From assembly GCF_000527035.1 (NCBI RefSeq), contig NZ_AZUK01000001.1, positions 62,001 to 126,000 on the forward strand: a stretch of DNA of 64,000 bases, given 5' to 3'. The stretch's first letter is position 1. Each line of letters opens with the position of its first letter. The stretch is from Tolumonas lignilytica. GTDB lineage: Bacteria; Pseudomonadota; Gammaproteobacteria; Enterobacterales; Aeromonadaceae. Position numbers and translations under genes: made by a program. This document shows, piece after piece, positions 52,866 to 62,888 of the stretch. The notes below the pieces were generated by a model. That model was not told the origin of the DNA. It did not search any database and saw nothing but the letters and a program-made list of their open reading frames with translations.

Positions 52866-53939
52866 TTAGCTATTCACAGTAAATATCGTGCTTGGCTCGG
52901 TTTTTCCTGAAAAATAGAGTGATGAGGCAATTTTTCGGGCAATTCGTTTGTAAATTGCCGCTAATTTGCCATTAGGATCAGCCACCACTATCGGCGTGCC
53001 GTCATCTGATTGTTCACGAATATGAATATGAAGCGGAATTTGCCCTAACAATTCGGTTCCGTATTGCTCAGCAACCTTCACGCCACCGCCCTCCCCAAAG
53101 ATTTTCTCCTTATGACCACACTTACTGCAAATGTGATAGCTCATGTTTTCAATGACACCTAATACCGGAATATTCACTTTCTCAAACATGGCGATGCCTT
53201 TACGTGCATCAATCAACGCCAAGTCTTGCGGTGTGGTGATCACGACAGCCGCCGTCGTCGGCACTTGCTGGGCAATCGTTAACTGAATATCCCCTGTACC
53301 TGGCGGCAAATCGACAACCAGATAGTCCAGATCTCCCCAACGGGTATCGTATAAAATTTGTGAAAGTGCCTTACTGGCCATCGGGCCACGCCAGATGGCG
53401 GCTTCATGTTCAGGGACTAGAAAACCGATGCTATTACAGACAATAGAATGCGCTTTGACAGGACGCATATGCTTTTCATCAATAATTTCAGGATGAGCAT
53501 CGGCTTTACCCAGCAATACAGGAATGGAGGGGCCGTATATATCCGCATCCAACAAGCCGACCTTGGCGCCTTCCTGATGTAATGCCAATGCCAGATTAAC
53601 TGCCGTTGTCGATTTCCCAACCCCGCCTTTACCCGAGCTGACGGCAATGATATTCCGAACACCCGGAATGGACGGCACCGCATTCTTGCGTGCGATTGTT
53701 TCTACCTGAATATCAAAATGCCACCAGACACGGCTAATATCGGCGACCTGACGAATTCGTTCATCCAGAACTTCCTGGATCTCGTTTTCCCAAGACAATC
53801 CAGCAAACGGCAGTTGAATATAGATATGTAACTTCCGGTCAATCAATTCTGTCTTTTTCAGAAAACCTGCTGCGACCAAATCCTTATCCCACGATGCAGG
53901 TTTAAATTCACTTAACAACTGATGTACTGTTTCAATCAC
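52866..53939 (-). CDS. apbC: Iron-sulfur cluster carrier (Mrp/ApbC)
   Basis: A 357-residue P-loop ATPase that carries 4Fe-4S clusters to target enzymes. It has an N-terminal DUF59/MIP18-like region (about residues 1-85), a deviant Walker A (SSGKGGVGKST, near residue 106) and the cluster-bridging CxxC in HICSKCGHKE. It is divergent from metG across a 126-bp gap, the usual arrangement in enterics and relatives. Cytoplasmic, probably constitutive. Confidence 0.95.
   Translation of the reverse strand: MIETVHQLLSEFKPASWDKDLVAAGFLKKTELIDRKLHIYIQLPFAGLSWENEIQEVLDERIRQVADISRVWWHFDIQVETIARKNAVPSIPGVRNIIAVSSGKGGVGKSTTAVNLALALHQEGAKVGLLDADIYGPSIPVLLGKADAHPEIIDEKHMRPVKAHSIVCNSIGFLVPEHEAAIWRGPMASKALSQILYDTRWGDLDYLVVDLPPGTGDIQLTIAQQVPTTAAVVITTPQDLALIDARKGIAMFEKVNIPVLGVIENMSYHICSKCGHKEKIFGEGGGVKVAEQYGTELLGQIPLHIHIREQSDDGTPIVVADPNGKLAAIYKRIARKIASSLYFSGKTEPSTIFTVNS
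53089..53096 (-). other. KOPS-like octamer pointing toward dif
   Basis: CCCTCCCC on the plus strand is GGGGAGGG on the minus strand, reading left toward dif. Inside apbC. Confidence 0.35.
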
Positions 53940-54065
53940 AAAGACCCCCTCGAACAGCGCAAATCATCGATTAATACATGAGATAAAAGGCATTGAGCCT
54001 AGGCAGTTGGAGCTTAATTCAGGTAACATTGCCATTATTTCCATTCAAAACAAAGTCCGAACACT

Positions 54066-56093
54066 ATGTCTAGCGCATCAAGAAATATTCTGGTTACCTG
54101 TGCATTACCTTACGCCAACGGTTCTATTCATCTCGGTCATATGCTGGAACACATCCAGGCAGATATCTGGGTTCGTTTTCAACGCATGCGCGGGCATAAC
54201 ATTCATTTCATCTGCGCTGATGATGCTCACGGCACGCCAATCATGCTTAAAGCGCAACAACTGGGTATCACGCCGGAAGAGATGATCGCTGCAGTATCGC
54301 AGGAACATCAAACCGATTTTGCCGGTTTCAAAATCAGTTTCGACAACTATCACTCCACCCATAGCGATGAAAATCGCCAGTTTGCTGAATCTATTTATAC
54401 GAAGCTAAAAGAAAACGGGTTCATTAAGAGCAAAACTATTTCCCAGCTCTATGATCCTGAAAAAAATATGTTCCTGCCAGACCGCTTCGTGAAAGGGACC
54501 TGTCCTAAGTGTAAAGCTCCGGATCAATATGGTGATAACTGTGAAGTCTGTGGCGCAACTTACAGCCCAACAGAACTGATCAACCCTAAATCAGCCGTGT
54601 CTGGCGCTACGCCGGTAATGAAAGAAACTGAACATTATTTCTTCGATCTGCCTCAGTTTGCTGACATGCTGAAAGCATGGACAACATCCGGCGCACTGCA
54701 AGATGAAATCGCCAACAAACTGAACGAATGGTTTACTTCCGGCTTGCAACAATGGGATATCACCCGTGATGCACCTTATTTCGGTTTTGAAATCCCTGGT
54801 GCGCCTGGCAAATATTTCTATGTGTGGCTGGATGCACCTATCGGTTACATGGGGTCATTCAAAAACCTGTGTAACAAACGGGGTGATATCGATTTTGATG
54901 CTTTCTGGGGCGAGAACAGTGAAGCTGAACTGTATCACTTCATCGGCAAAGACATCGTTTATTTCCATAGTCTGTTCTGGCCTGCGATGTTGCACGGTTC
55001 TGGCTACCGTAAACCAAGCAACGTATTCGTACATGGTTATGTCACAGTAAATGGCGCGAAGATGTCGAAATCCCGCGGTACCTTTATCAAGGCATCAACC
55101 TATTTACAGCATCTGGATCCAGAATGTTTGCGTTATTACTACGCAGCTAAACTAAACAACCGCATCGACGATCTGGATCTGAATCTGGACGATTTCGTCG
55201 CACGAGTGAACAGTGATGTCGTCAACAAACTGGTTAATCTGGCATCCCGTACCGCCAGCTTTATCTGCAAACGCTTTGACGGCAAACTCGCCGATACACT
55301 GTCTGAACCCGTATTGTATAAAACCTTCACCGATGCCAGTGAACGCATTGCCGATGCCTTTGAAAAACGTGAATACAGCCGTGCTATCCGCGACATCATG
55401 GCGTTAGCTGATGAAGCCAACCGCTATGTGGATGAGAAAGCTCCATGGGTTATTGCAAAACAAGAAGGTCAGGAGGCTGAACTGTCTGCTGTTTGTTCAA
55501 CGACAATTAACCTGTTCCGCGTTCTGATGACATACTTAAAGCCAGTGATGCCTGAACTTGCGACCCGTGCTGAAGCCTTCCTGAATGTGACGCTCAACTG
55601 GAGTGATATTGAACAGCCATTGCTGGCTCACACTGTTGCACCATTCAAGGCTTTGTTTACCCGTGTTGACCCGGCGAAAGTGAATGCCATGATTGAAGCA
55701 TCGAAAGAAGAACAGCAAACTGCAGCGCCAAAAGTGACAGGCCCATTGGCTGATGAACCTATTGCTCCAGAAATCACTTATGATGATTTTGCTAAATTAG
55801 ACTTACGTGTTGCGTTGATAAAAAAAGCTGAAACAGTGCCCGAAGCCGACAAACTGCTTCGTTTACAACTCGATCTCGGTGGCGAAGTACGTCAGGTATT
55901 TGCAGGTATCAAGTCTGCCTATTCCCCAGAACAGCTGGAAGGAAAACTGACTGTCATGGTTGCTAATCTGGCACCACGCAAAATGCGTTTTGGTATGTCA
56001 GAAGGAATGGTTTTAGCTGCTGGTCCCGGTGGCAAAGATCTGTTTGTTCTCGAACCACATGACGGCGCACAGCCCGGCATGCGAGTGAAATAA
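54066..56093 (+). CDS. metG: Methionyl-tRNA synthetase
   Basis: A 675-residue class I synthetase. The HIGH motif is in [12 protein letters not shown] (residues 16-27), the zinc knob is [18 protein letters not shown] (near residue 146), and the KMSKS motif is [11 protein letters not shown] (near 333). The C-terminal 100 residues form the EMAP/tRNA-binding domain used for dimerization ([17 protein letters not shown]...). It charges tRNA-Met in the cytoplasm and is essential. ATG 54066; divergent from apbC; the DsbA-family gene follows by 12 bp. Confidence 0.97.
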   Translation: MSSASRNILVTCALPYANGSIHLGHMLEHIQADIWVRFQRMRGHNIHFICADDAHGTPIMLKAQQLGITPEEMIAAVSQEHQTDFAGFKISFDNYHSTHSDENRQFAESIYTKLKENGFIKSKTISQLYDPEKNMFLPDRFVKGTCPKCKAPDQYGDNCEVCGATYSPTELINPKSAVSGATPVMKETEHYFFDLPQFADMLKAWTTSGALQDEIANKLNEWFTSGLQQWDITRDAPYFGFEIPGAPGKYFYVWLDAPIGYMGSFKNLCNKRGDIDFDAFWGENSEAELYHFIGKDIVYFHSLFWPAMLHGSGYRKPSNVFVHGYVTVNGAKMSKSRGTFIKASTYLQHLDPECLRYYYAAKLNNRIDDLDLNLDDFVARVNSDVVNKLVNLASRTASFICKRFDGKLADTLSEPVLYKTFTDASERIADAFEKREYSRAIRDIMALADEANRYVDEKAPWVIAKQEGQEAELSAVCSTTINLFRVLMTYLKPVMPELATRAEAFLNVTLNWSDIEQPLLAHTVAPFKALFTRVDPAKVNAMIEASKEEQQTAAPKVTGPLADEPIAPEITYDDFAKLDLRVALIKKAETVPEADKLLRLQLDLGGEVRQVFAGIKSAYSPEQLEGKLTVMVANLAPRKMRFGMSEGMVLAAGPGGKDLFVLEPHDGAQPGMRVK

Positions 56094-56105
56094 AGGACAT
56101 CACAC

Positions 56106-56840
56106 ATGAAATTAAAAACACTGGCTACTGCTCTATTGTGCGGCATGCTCTCTTTTAGCACAGTTGCCGCTGAAATGACCAAAGCCGAAGTTGAAAAAAT
56201 TGTACGTGAATATTTGGTTTCAAACCCAGAAATTCTGATTGAAATGTCAAATGCGCTACGCGCTAAACAGGAGATGCAGCAGTCTGAAACAGACAAGGCA
56301 TTACTGAAAAAACATGCCAATCAGCTTTTTCAGCAAGCGGATGACCCGGTAACCGGCAACCCTAAAGGCAGCCTCACGATCGTAGAATTTGTCGACTATA
56401 ACTGTGGCTATTGCAAACGCTCTGCACCGCTGGTGCAGGAATTACTGAAGAAAGATCAGGATATTCGTTATATTTATAAAGAATTTCCAATCTTGACAGA
56501 AACTTCAGTCATTGCTTCAAAAGCAGCCTTGGCCGTGAATGCATTGTTCCCTGCAAAATATGCCGCATTTCACGATGCATTGATGGCGCATGAAGGTGCA
56601 CTGAAATCAACCGACGATATTGCCTCCATTGCTCAAGGATTAGGGCTGGACTGGAATAAAATCTCAGAAAAAGCCAAAGATCCGGCCATTGAACGAAAAA
56701 TTGCAATTAATCACGCAATGGCTCAAACGCTGAATATTACGGGCACCCCCGCATTTATTATTGGCGATCAGCTGTTACGTGGTGCACCACAGACATTGGA
56801 CATGCTGGAGCAAAGCGTCCATCAGGCCCGTGGCAAATAA
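56106..56840 (+). CDS. DsbA-family periplasmic thiol oxidoreductase
   Basis: A 244-residue exported protein. Signal peptide with cleavage after VAA (residue about 22). An N-terminal helical stalk (AEVEKIVREYLVSNPEIL, up to about residue 70) resembles that of ScsC/Com1-type oligomeric proteins. The thioredoxin-fold DsbA domain has the active site C100-G-Y-C103 (DYNCGYCKRS) and the cis-Pro in GTPAF. It may oxidize or isomerize disulfides in the periplasm; the stalk suggests a dimer or trimer. It lies 12 bp after metG and could share its transcript. Subtype uncertain. Confidence 0.87.
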   Translation: MKLKTLATALLCGMLSFSTVAAEMTKAEVEKIVREYLVSNPEILIEMSNALRAKQEMQQSETDKALLKKHANQLFQQADDPVTGNPKGSLTIVEFVDYNCGYCKRSAPLVQELLKKDQDIRYIYKEFPILTETSVIASKAALAVNALFPAKYAAFHDALMAHEGALKSTDDIASIAQGLGLDWNKISEKAKDPAIERKIAINHAMAQTLNITGTPAFIIGDQLLRGAPQTLDMLEQSVHQARGK

Positions 56841-56857
56841 TTGATCTCATCTATGGG

Positions 56858-56876
56858 CGAGACTCTCTGTCTCGCT
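56858..56876 (+). terminator. Hairpin after DsbA-family gene
   Basis: GCGAGAC (56858-56864) pairs with GTCTCGC (56870-56876), followed by a pyrimidine-rich TCTTCTTT. Confidence 0.7.
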
Positions 56877-56904
56877 CTTCTTTACCCTTAATGCAAGGTG
56901 TTCT

Positions 56905-58053
56905 GTGAATCAGCTTAATATCGATCTAGCCGCATTTATGCGGGAATTTTGGCAAAAGAAACCAACCGTTCTACGCGGTGCATATGCACCTTTTAGTGAT
57001 CCCATCACACCCGACGAACTGGCCGGATTAGCGACCGAAGAACAGGTCGAAAGTCGTCTGGTCACATTCGTTGATGGCAAATGGAAAGCTGAACATGGGC
57101 CGTTTGATGACTATAGTCAATTGGGCGAAAGTCACTGGGCATTATTAGTTCAAGCCACTGACCACTGGATAAAATCTGTCGCGGATTTGATTACCCCATT
57201 CCGCGGTTTACCGAATTGGCGCATTGACGATGTCATGATTTCATATTCCGCACCGGGTGGTGGTGTTGGTCCGCATATCGACCAATATGATGTGTTTATC
57301 ATTCAAGGCGCAGGCCGCCGCCGCTGGCGTGTAGGTGCTAACACCCCCGCAGAGCAATTTGTGGCAACACCTGGGCTATTACATGTTAACCCGTTTGAAC
57401 CCATCATTGATGCCGAACTTGAGGCCGGGGATATTCTCTATATTCCGCCAGGATTCCCGCATGATGGTTATGCAATCACCGAAGCCATGAGTTATTCCAT
57501 TGGCTATCGTGCACCCAATCAACAAGATCTATTTTCATCGTTCGCTGATTTCTTATTGCAGGAAGATGCCGGTCAATTGCGTTATGCCGATCCGGATCGT
57601 GAACTGACAACTGAACCCGGTTTAGTGCCAGCCAAAGATGTGAATGATATTCGCACGTTGATGCAATCGCTGTTGCAAGATGAGCAACTTTTTTCAGCAT
57701 GGCTGGGAACACAATTAAGCCAAGCCAAACACGAACTTAATATTCTGACATCCGATGAATGGGATTTGATTCCTGATGAGCTGATCCCTGCGCTCGAAGC
57801 GGAAGATGAGCTTTATCGTTTGGGTGGACTGCGTTGTCTCTATTTCCGTGCACTGCCTGATGTTTGTTTCGTCAATGGCGAAAAAATGCAGATCCCAGAG
57901 GGCGGGCAAGAATTAGCGCATTTGATGTGTAACAGCACCGTATTGACCTTGGAGAACCTGCAGCCTTATCTGGACAACTCTGTCTTGGTTGAATGGATTT
58001 GCCACTGGTTCAATCAAGGCTACTGGTATCTGGCCTCAGACGCTGAAGAGTAA
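56905..58053 (+). CDS. roxA: Ribosomal protein uL16 arginine hydroxylase
   Basis: A 382-residue JmjC/cupin 2-oxoglutarate-dependent oxygenase, YcfD/RoxA type. The iron ligands are H124 and D126 (VGPHIDQYDVF) and H187 (PPGFPHDGYA), nearly the same numbering as in E. coli. A dimerization and winged-helix C-terminal part follows. It hydroxylates a specific arginine of ribosomal protein L16. Start GTG 56905 with AAGGTG upstream. It appears as a single gene after a terminator. Confidence 0.93.
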   Translation: MNQLNIDLAAFMREFWQKKPTVLRGAYAPFSDPITPDELAGLATEEQVESRLVTFVDGKWKAEHGPFDDYSQLGESHWALLVQATDHWIKSVADLITPFRGLPNWRIDDVMISYSAPGGGVGPHIDQYDVFIIQGAGRRRWRVGANTPAEQFVATPGLLHVNPFEPIIDAELEAGDILYIPPGFPHDGYAITEAMSYSIGYRAPNQQDLFSSFADFLLQEDAGQLRYADPDRELTTEPGLVPAKDVNDIRTLMQSLLQDEQLFSAWLGTQLSQAKHELNILTSDEWDLIPDELIPALEAEDELYRLGGLRCLYFRALPDVCFVNGEKMQIPEGGQELAHLMCNSTVLTLENLQPYLDNSVLVEWICHWFNQGYWYLASDAEE

Positions 58054-58095
58054 GTATTGTCTCACTCCAGCGTCTAAAGCCTGCAGCACTCAAGA

Positions 58096-58335
58096 TTAAT
58101 TCAGCAAATAACGAACAGCGGTGCGCATATTTGATGCGCGCCCTTTAATACTACCTAAGCAATCACTCGCCAGAAACTCACCACCGTTAGACTCAATTTT
58201 CACTTCGCCCACACGACATGGCCAGCCTTTCGCGTCCTGAATGCGGATCATCCATTGTTGCCCTACACGCTCTTCTGCAAACACGCCTGGGTACACTTCA
58301 TGTCCTACATAAAAACCATTCACAAAAACACTCAT
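58096..58335 (-). CDS. Hypothetical 79-residue protein
   Basis: A small protein with no family I recognize. AGGAG lies 8 bp before ATG 58335, which supports it as real. Likely beta-rich start (MSVFVNGFYVGHEVYPGVF) and a helical end (ASNMRTAVRYLLN); no signal peptide, no membrane segment, one or two cysteines. It is read toward roxA with only 42 bp between their ends. It could be a conserved cytoplasmic protein of the order, but nothing indicates its role. Confidence 0.65.
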   Translation of the reverse strand: MSVFVNGFYVGHEVYPGVFAEERVGQQWMIRIQDAKGWPCRVGEVKIESNGGEFLASDCLGSIKGRASNMRTAVRYLLN

Positions 58336-58564
58336 AATGCGCTCCTGCTGACCGATGTCTGTTGATAAAGTTGATGCTTAAATAAGCATTCCTGACGACA
58401 GAGATAATTTACTGTATTTATATACAGTATTGCAAGATTATTTTTTGATCTCTTATTCCTGAGTAATGACTGTTTTTTAGCAAATGATAAAACACCGTGT
58501 AGTCGCACAGATACTATGCACGGGTCGATTACAACGTTCAGGAATTGAGAACTAGCAACAAGAT

Positions 58565-58586
58565 GCCACACAGCTATATGTGTGGC
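58565..58586. terminator. Hairpin downstream of the AraC gene
   Basis: GCCACACA (58565-58572) pairs with TGTGTGGC (58579-58586). It lies just beyond the stop of the minus-strand AraC gene; the following T-run is weak. The rest of the gap to 58335 shows nothing else. Confidence 0.5.
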
Positions 58587-58604
58587 CCTTTGATTGGGAA
58601 TAGA

Positions 58605-59660
58605 CTAACTATTTCGCCATTGGCGTGGGCTGATATTAAACCAGCGGCGGAATGCACGAGAAAATGCACTCACTTCGGAATACCCCAGCAATAATGCCAT
58701 ATCGGATATTGATAGCTGATTTTGTTGCATATAACGCGTAGCCATTTCACATCGGAGTTTATCCACCAATGTTGAAAAGCTGATGCCTTCTCTTTTCAAA
58801 TTGCGCTGTAGAGACCACGGTGATAACCCCATTTTGGCCGCAACCTCATCTAAATTGGGCTCACCGTGCATCATCTGTAAACGTACTTGAGTGCGAGTTT
58901 GATCAATGAGATCTTGATTGTCCGACATCCGATTTAACTGTCGAATGGTCTGTCGTAACACCATCAACAATGCAGTATCACTTTCCGGCATTGAGCAGCG
59001 CACCAAATCAGCTTTAGGAATAATTAATGAGTTGTAAGGCTGTTCAAACCAAACCGGCGCATCAAAGACTTTACTATGTTCATGCCATTGTTCAGGGCGT
59101 GGGTGTTCAAAATGCACAGCACGCGGTGCCCAATTTTTTCCTAAGGCATAACGAATGACGTTTAAGAACATGCCTAGGGTTAATTCTGCATCCTGTCGAC
59201 GACACAAGATCGCGCCATGACGAACTTGATAATCGAGACGCCAGCAATCACCAATATCGACCATTTGAGTCAATGTATGGTGCTGATGCCATTGGAAGTC
59301 GGTAGCCATATTGTGCAGGGCATCAGTTAATGTCGGCGAGCTGAGACCAATATAACCAATCAAACCAAGGGATTGTGGTTTAAATTGTTTACCGTAATAA
59401 AGACCAAAGTTATCTACGCCAGAGTAACGAGCCGCCTCCTCCATTACTCGACAGTAATTGACCAAGTCAAGACTCAATGTTGGATTGGCGAGCAATTCTG
59501 GGTCAATACCGCTGACACCGAAAATACGATCGACATCACCACCATTGGAGCTGATAAAATCACTTAAACCAGTTGCGGCAGCAGCCAATACACCTCGGTT
59601 ACTGTCAAATGCGTCTGAGATCATGCCAGTCAGCGCAGATTGACGTGCAGAAATGATCAT
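58605..59660 (-). CDS. AraC-family regulator, probably of ethanolamine use
   Basis: A 351-residue regulator of the AraC/OruR group. Residues 1-225 are an arabinose-binding-type sensor domain; the C-terminal double helix-turn-helix is clear (PNLDEVAAKMGLSPWSLQRNLK and SISDMALLLGYSEVSAFSRAFRRW). Start ATG 59660 with GAGAGG 7 bp upstream; an earlier TTG at 59675 overlaps that site. It is divergent from the ethanolamine permease-eutB-eutC genes, so it is likely their activator, with ethanolamine or vitamin B12 as the signal (inference). Confidence 0.9.
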   Translation of the reverse strand: MIISARQSALTGMISDAFDSNRGVLAAAATGLSDFISSNGGDVDRIFGVSGIDPELLANPTLSLDLVNYCRVMEEAARYSGVDNFGLYYGKQFKPQSLGLIGYIGLSSPTLTDALHNMATDFQWHQHHTLTQMVDIGDCWRLDYQVRHGAILCRRQDAELTLGMFLNVIRYALGKNWAPRAVHFEHPRPEQWHEHSKVFDAPVWFEQPYNSLIIPKADLVRCSMPESDTALLMVLRQTIRQLNRMSDNQDLIDQTRTQVRLQMMHGEPNLDEVAAKMGLSPWSLQRNLKREGISFSTLVDKLRCEMATRYMQQNQLSISDMALLLGYSEVSAFSRAFRRWFNISPRQWRNS

Positions 59661-60035
59661 AATTGCCTCTCTCAACGCATGAACGAAATAATTAGTTAGA
59701 GATAAGCAATAAATGATCCAATTATTTAATCAATAAATATCAATTAGTTATAAAAACCATGGTGCCTTCGCGATACAATTTGGTGCGTAATGCCCATATT
59801 TGTTTCAACGCATGGATATTGCGTTTATCGCCCATACCCGACCACTTCTGTTTGCCTCTGAAATACATCTAGTTGACTTTAGAGAACAAAAATCACCGTT
59901 CTCAAGTCAAGTTTTCTGATTTTGCTGGGCGCAATATCACACTACGCAAAGGGGTATACCTTTTGCTTTAGTGATTACGACTCCCAGCTCTGTCGAAGAA
60001 AGACAGATGGATCAATTAAACAGAGGTACACATCT
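59661..60035. other. Divergent promoter region of the ethanolamine cluster
   Basis: A 375-bp gap with no gene. It must hold promoters for the AraC gene and the permease. GGTATACC at 59953-59960 is a perfect 8-bp palindrome and a possible activator site. No obvious sigma-54 -24/-12 motif was seen. Confidence 0.4.
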
Positions 60036-61421
60036 ATGCAGAAGGACATTGCTGCTCCGAGCTTAAAACGGACACTGGGCAAATTTCATCTTTGGGGAAT
60101 TGCCGTTGGTTTGGTTATCTCAGGGGAATACTTTGGTTGGAGCTATGGCTGGGCACAAGCTGGCACATTAGGCTTCATGGTAACGGCGCTGCTAATTGCC
60201 GCTATGTATACCGCGTTCATCTTCAGCTTTACTGAATTAACCACGTCGATTCCACATGCCGGCGGTCCATTTGCTTATGCATATCGCGCATTCGGCCCTG
60301 TGGGTGGTTATGTTGCCGGCTTTGCCACTTTAGTTGAATTTGTCTTTGCACCGCCAGCCATTGCGATGGCTATTGGTGCCTATCTGAATGTTCAGTTCCC
60401 ATCTATTGACCCCAAAATGATCGCTGTAGGCTCTTATCTGGTCTTTATGGCGCTCAACGTTGTTGGTGTCAGTATCGCCGCCACATTTGAACTGTGTGTC
60501 ACCATTCTCGCTATCATTGAATTGTTGGTATTCATGGGTGTGGTATCGCCAGGTTTCTCGGTCGCCAACTTTGTTGCCAATGGTTGGGCGGGTAGTAGCC
60601 ATTTCTCTGGCTCAGCCATATCCGGTATTTTCGCAGCCATTCCTTTTGCCATCTGGTTCTTTCTGGCTATTGAAGGCGCTGCAATGGCTGCTGAAGAAGC
60701 GAAAGATCCGAAGAAAACCATTCCTGTCGCGTTTATCGCTGGCATTCTGACACTGGTAGTCTTGGCTATTGGTGTGATGGTCTTTGCCGGTGGTGCCGGT
60801 GACTGGAGCAAACTGGCTAATATCAACGATCCACTGCCTCAGGCTATGAAAATGATCGTGGGTAATTCCAGTGGCTGGTTGCACATGCTGGTATGGTTGG
60901 GTTTGTTCGGTCTGATCGCGTCTTTCCATGGCATTATCATGGGTTATTCCCGTCAGATTTTTGCACTGGCTCGTGCAGGCTTTCTACCAAAACCGCTGGC
61001 TGCCATTAACAGTCGCTATCAGACACCACACTGGGCAATTCTGGCGGGCGGAATTATCGGGATCGCTGCAATTTTCTCTGACAACCTGATTGTCATTGGT
61101 GGTCAGCCTTTAACGGCCAATATCGTGACCATGTCTGTGTTTGGGGCTATCGTGATGTACATCATTTCTATGGCCGCGCTCTTCAAACTGCGTCGTACTG
61201 AACCAGGTCTGGAACGTCCATTCTCAGCCCCTATGTATCCCTTTGCACCGGCTTTGGCATTAGGTTTGTCCGTAGTTAGCCTAATTGCGATGGTGTATTA
61301 CAACTTCTTGTTGGCCGTCATTTTTGCCGGATTGTTCGTCGTCGGTTTCATTTACTTCAAAGCCACGCATAGCACCGACAAAATGCAGGAAGGTAACGAG
61401 CTGCTGCAGGCACAAGGTTAA
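60036..61421 (+). CDS. eat: Ethanolamine permease (APC family)
   Basis: A 461-residue amino-acid/polyamine/organocation transporter with about 12 membrane helices. Its opening, KRTLGKFHLWGIAVGLVISG and YFGWSYGWAQAGT, matches ethanolamine permeases of the Eat type. It brings ethanolamine in across the inner membrane for EutBC. Start ATG 60036 with AGAGG at 60022; a longer open frame from 59922 adds 38 residues that are not membrane-like or conserved. A terminator-like hairpin separates it from eutB. Confidence 0.9.
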   Translation: MQKDIAAPSLKRTLGKFHLWGIAVGLVISGEYFGWSYGWAQAGTLGFMVTALLIAAMYTAFIFSFTELTTSIPHAGGPFAYAYRAFGPVGGYVAGFATLVEFVFAPPAIAMAIGAYLNVQFPSIDPKMIAVGSYLVFMALNVVGVSIAATFELCVTILAIIELLVFMGVVSPGFSVANFVANGWAGSSHFSGSAISGIFAAIPFAIWFFLAIEGAAMAAEEAKDPKKTIPVAFIAGILTLVVLAIGVMVFAGGAGDWSKLANINDPLPQAMKMIVGNSSGWLHMLVWLGLFGLIASFHGIIMGYSRQIFALARAGFLPKPLAAINSRYQTPHWAILAGGIIGIAAIFSDNLIVIGGQPLTANIVTMSVFGAIVMYIISMAALFKLRRTEPGLERPFSAPMYPFAPALALGLSVVSLIAMVYYNFLLAVIFAGLFVVGFIYFKATHSTDKMQEGNELLQAQG

Positions 61422-61447
61422 CTGAATTTCTTCACTCCACGGATTTT

Positions 61448-61473
61448 GCCACCGTTCGCGCGGTGGCTTTTTT
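61448..61473 (+). terminator. Terminator or attenuator between permease and eutB
   Basis: GCCACC (61448-61453) pairs with GGTGGC (61462-61467), followed by TTTTTT. It is strong enough to reduce read-through into eutB. Confidence 0.75.
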
Positions 61474-61496
61474 AAAAACATAAGAAAGGAATCAGT

Positions 61497-62888
61497 ATGT
61501 ATCGGACGACCATAGGCCAACGCAATTATCAATTCCCGGATCTGAAAAGCCTGATGGCAAAAGCCAGCCCGGCCCGATCTGGGGATTATCTGGCTGGCGT
61601 GGCGGCAGCTACAGCTGAAGAGCGCATGGCAGCAAAGATCTGTCTGGCAGATCTCCCTTTAAAAGTCTTTCTGAATCACGCCCTGATCCCCTATGAAAGC
61701 GATGAAATAACCCGACTCATTTTTGACGAGCATGATCTGCAGGCATTCGGAATAATCAGCCACCTGACCGTGGGTGATTTCCGAGACTGGCTGCTCAGTG
61801 AACAGGCAGATAGCATTACTCTCTCTCGATTAGCGCGTGGCCTGACACCAGAAATGGTCGCGGCCGTGAGTAAATTGATGCGAAATCAGGATCTGATCCT
61901 GGTCGCTAAAAAATGTCAGGTTATCACCAAGTTCCGTAATACGATCGGATTACCCGGACACTTAAGTGTTCGCTTACAGCCAAACCACCCGACCGATGCC
62001 CTCTCCGGGATCGCGGCGGTGATGTTAGATGGGTTGTTATACGGTAGCGGAGATGCAGTGGTTGGCATTAATCCGGCGACAGACAGTTTACCAGGATTAG
62101 CAAAACTGAATCACATGCTGGATGACGTGATTCAACGCTTTGAAATTCCAACCCAATCGTGTGTGCTCACCCACGTCACGAACACCATTGAATTGATCAA
62201 TCGCGGTGTGCCGGTTGATCTGGTCTTTCAATCTATTGCCGGCACAGAAAAAGCCAACGCGGGATTCGGTGTCACCCTCTCGATTCTGGCGGAAGCCGAA
62301 GCGGCTGCACAAAGTCTGAACAGAGGCACCATTGGCAAGAACGTGATGTATTTTGAAACGGGTCAGGGAAGTTGTTTGTCAGCCAATGCGCATTTTGGTG
62401 TCGATCAGCAAACCTGTGAAGCCCGAGCTTATGCCGTGGCCAGAAAATTCAAACCGCTGCTGACCAACACCGTAGTCGGATTCATTGGACCGGAATATCT
62501 CTACGACGGTAAACAGATTATTCGGGCAGGATTGGAAGATCATTTCTGCGGAAAATTACTCGGTGTACCGCTGGGTTGTGATGTCTGCTACACCAATCAT
62601 GCTGAAGCAGATCAGGATGATATGGATACCCTGCTGACCTTGTTGGCCACAGCAGGGCTGACGTTCCTGATTGGGGTTCCCGGTGCCGATGACATCATGC
62701 TGAACTACCAAAGTACCTCATTTCATGACGCACTTTATATCCGTGATTTACTGGGGCTGAAACGTGCGCCGGAGTTCGACCACTGGCTGGAAAAAATGCG
62801 CCTGATCGATACACAAGGTCATCTTCTGGATCCGTCCCGACAACATCCGTTGTTGACCCAACTACCCTCTCTGGGGAGTGCTGCATGA
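61497..62888 (+). CDS. eutB: Ethanolamine ammonia-lyase large subunit
   Basis: A 463-residue large subunit of the adenosylcobalamin-dependent lyase that turns ethanolamine into acetaldehyde and ammonia. Family stretches include LGKAN-like KAKASPARSGDYLAGVAA, the substrate-site region HLSVRLQPNHPTDA, and YFETGQGSCLSANAHFG. Length matches other EutB. It overlaps eutC by ATGA. The set lacks microcompartment and reactivase (eutA) genes nearby, like the short eat-eutBC type of aerobic bacteria. Confidence 0.95.
   Translation: MYRTTIGQRNYQFPDLKSLMAKASPARSGDYLAGVAAATAEERMAAKICLADLPLKVFLNHALIPYESDEITRLIFDEHDLQAFGIISHLTVGDFRDWLLSEQADSITLSRLARGLTPEMVAAVSKLMRNQDLILVAKKCQVITKFRNTIGLPGHLSVRLQPNHPTDALSGIAAVMLDGLLYGSGDAVVGINPATDSLPGLAKLNHMLDDVIQRFEIPTQSCVLTHVTNTIELINRGVPVDLVFQSIAGTEKANAGFGVTLSILAEAEAAAQSLNRGTIGKNVMYFETGQGSCLSANAHFGVDQQTCEARAYAVARKFKPLLTNTVVGFIGPEYLYDGKQIIRAGLEDHFCGKLLGVPLGCDVCYTNHAEADQDDMDTLLTLLATAGLTFLIGVPGADDIMLNYQSTSFHDALYIRDLLGLKRAPEFDHWLEKMRLIDTQGHLLDPSRQHPLLTQLPSLGSAA

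Noticed and set aside
58332-58571. 79-codon frame on the minus strand
   Set aside because: Low-complexity, no ribosome site, overlaps a hairpin and has no protein-like pattern; probably chance.
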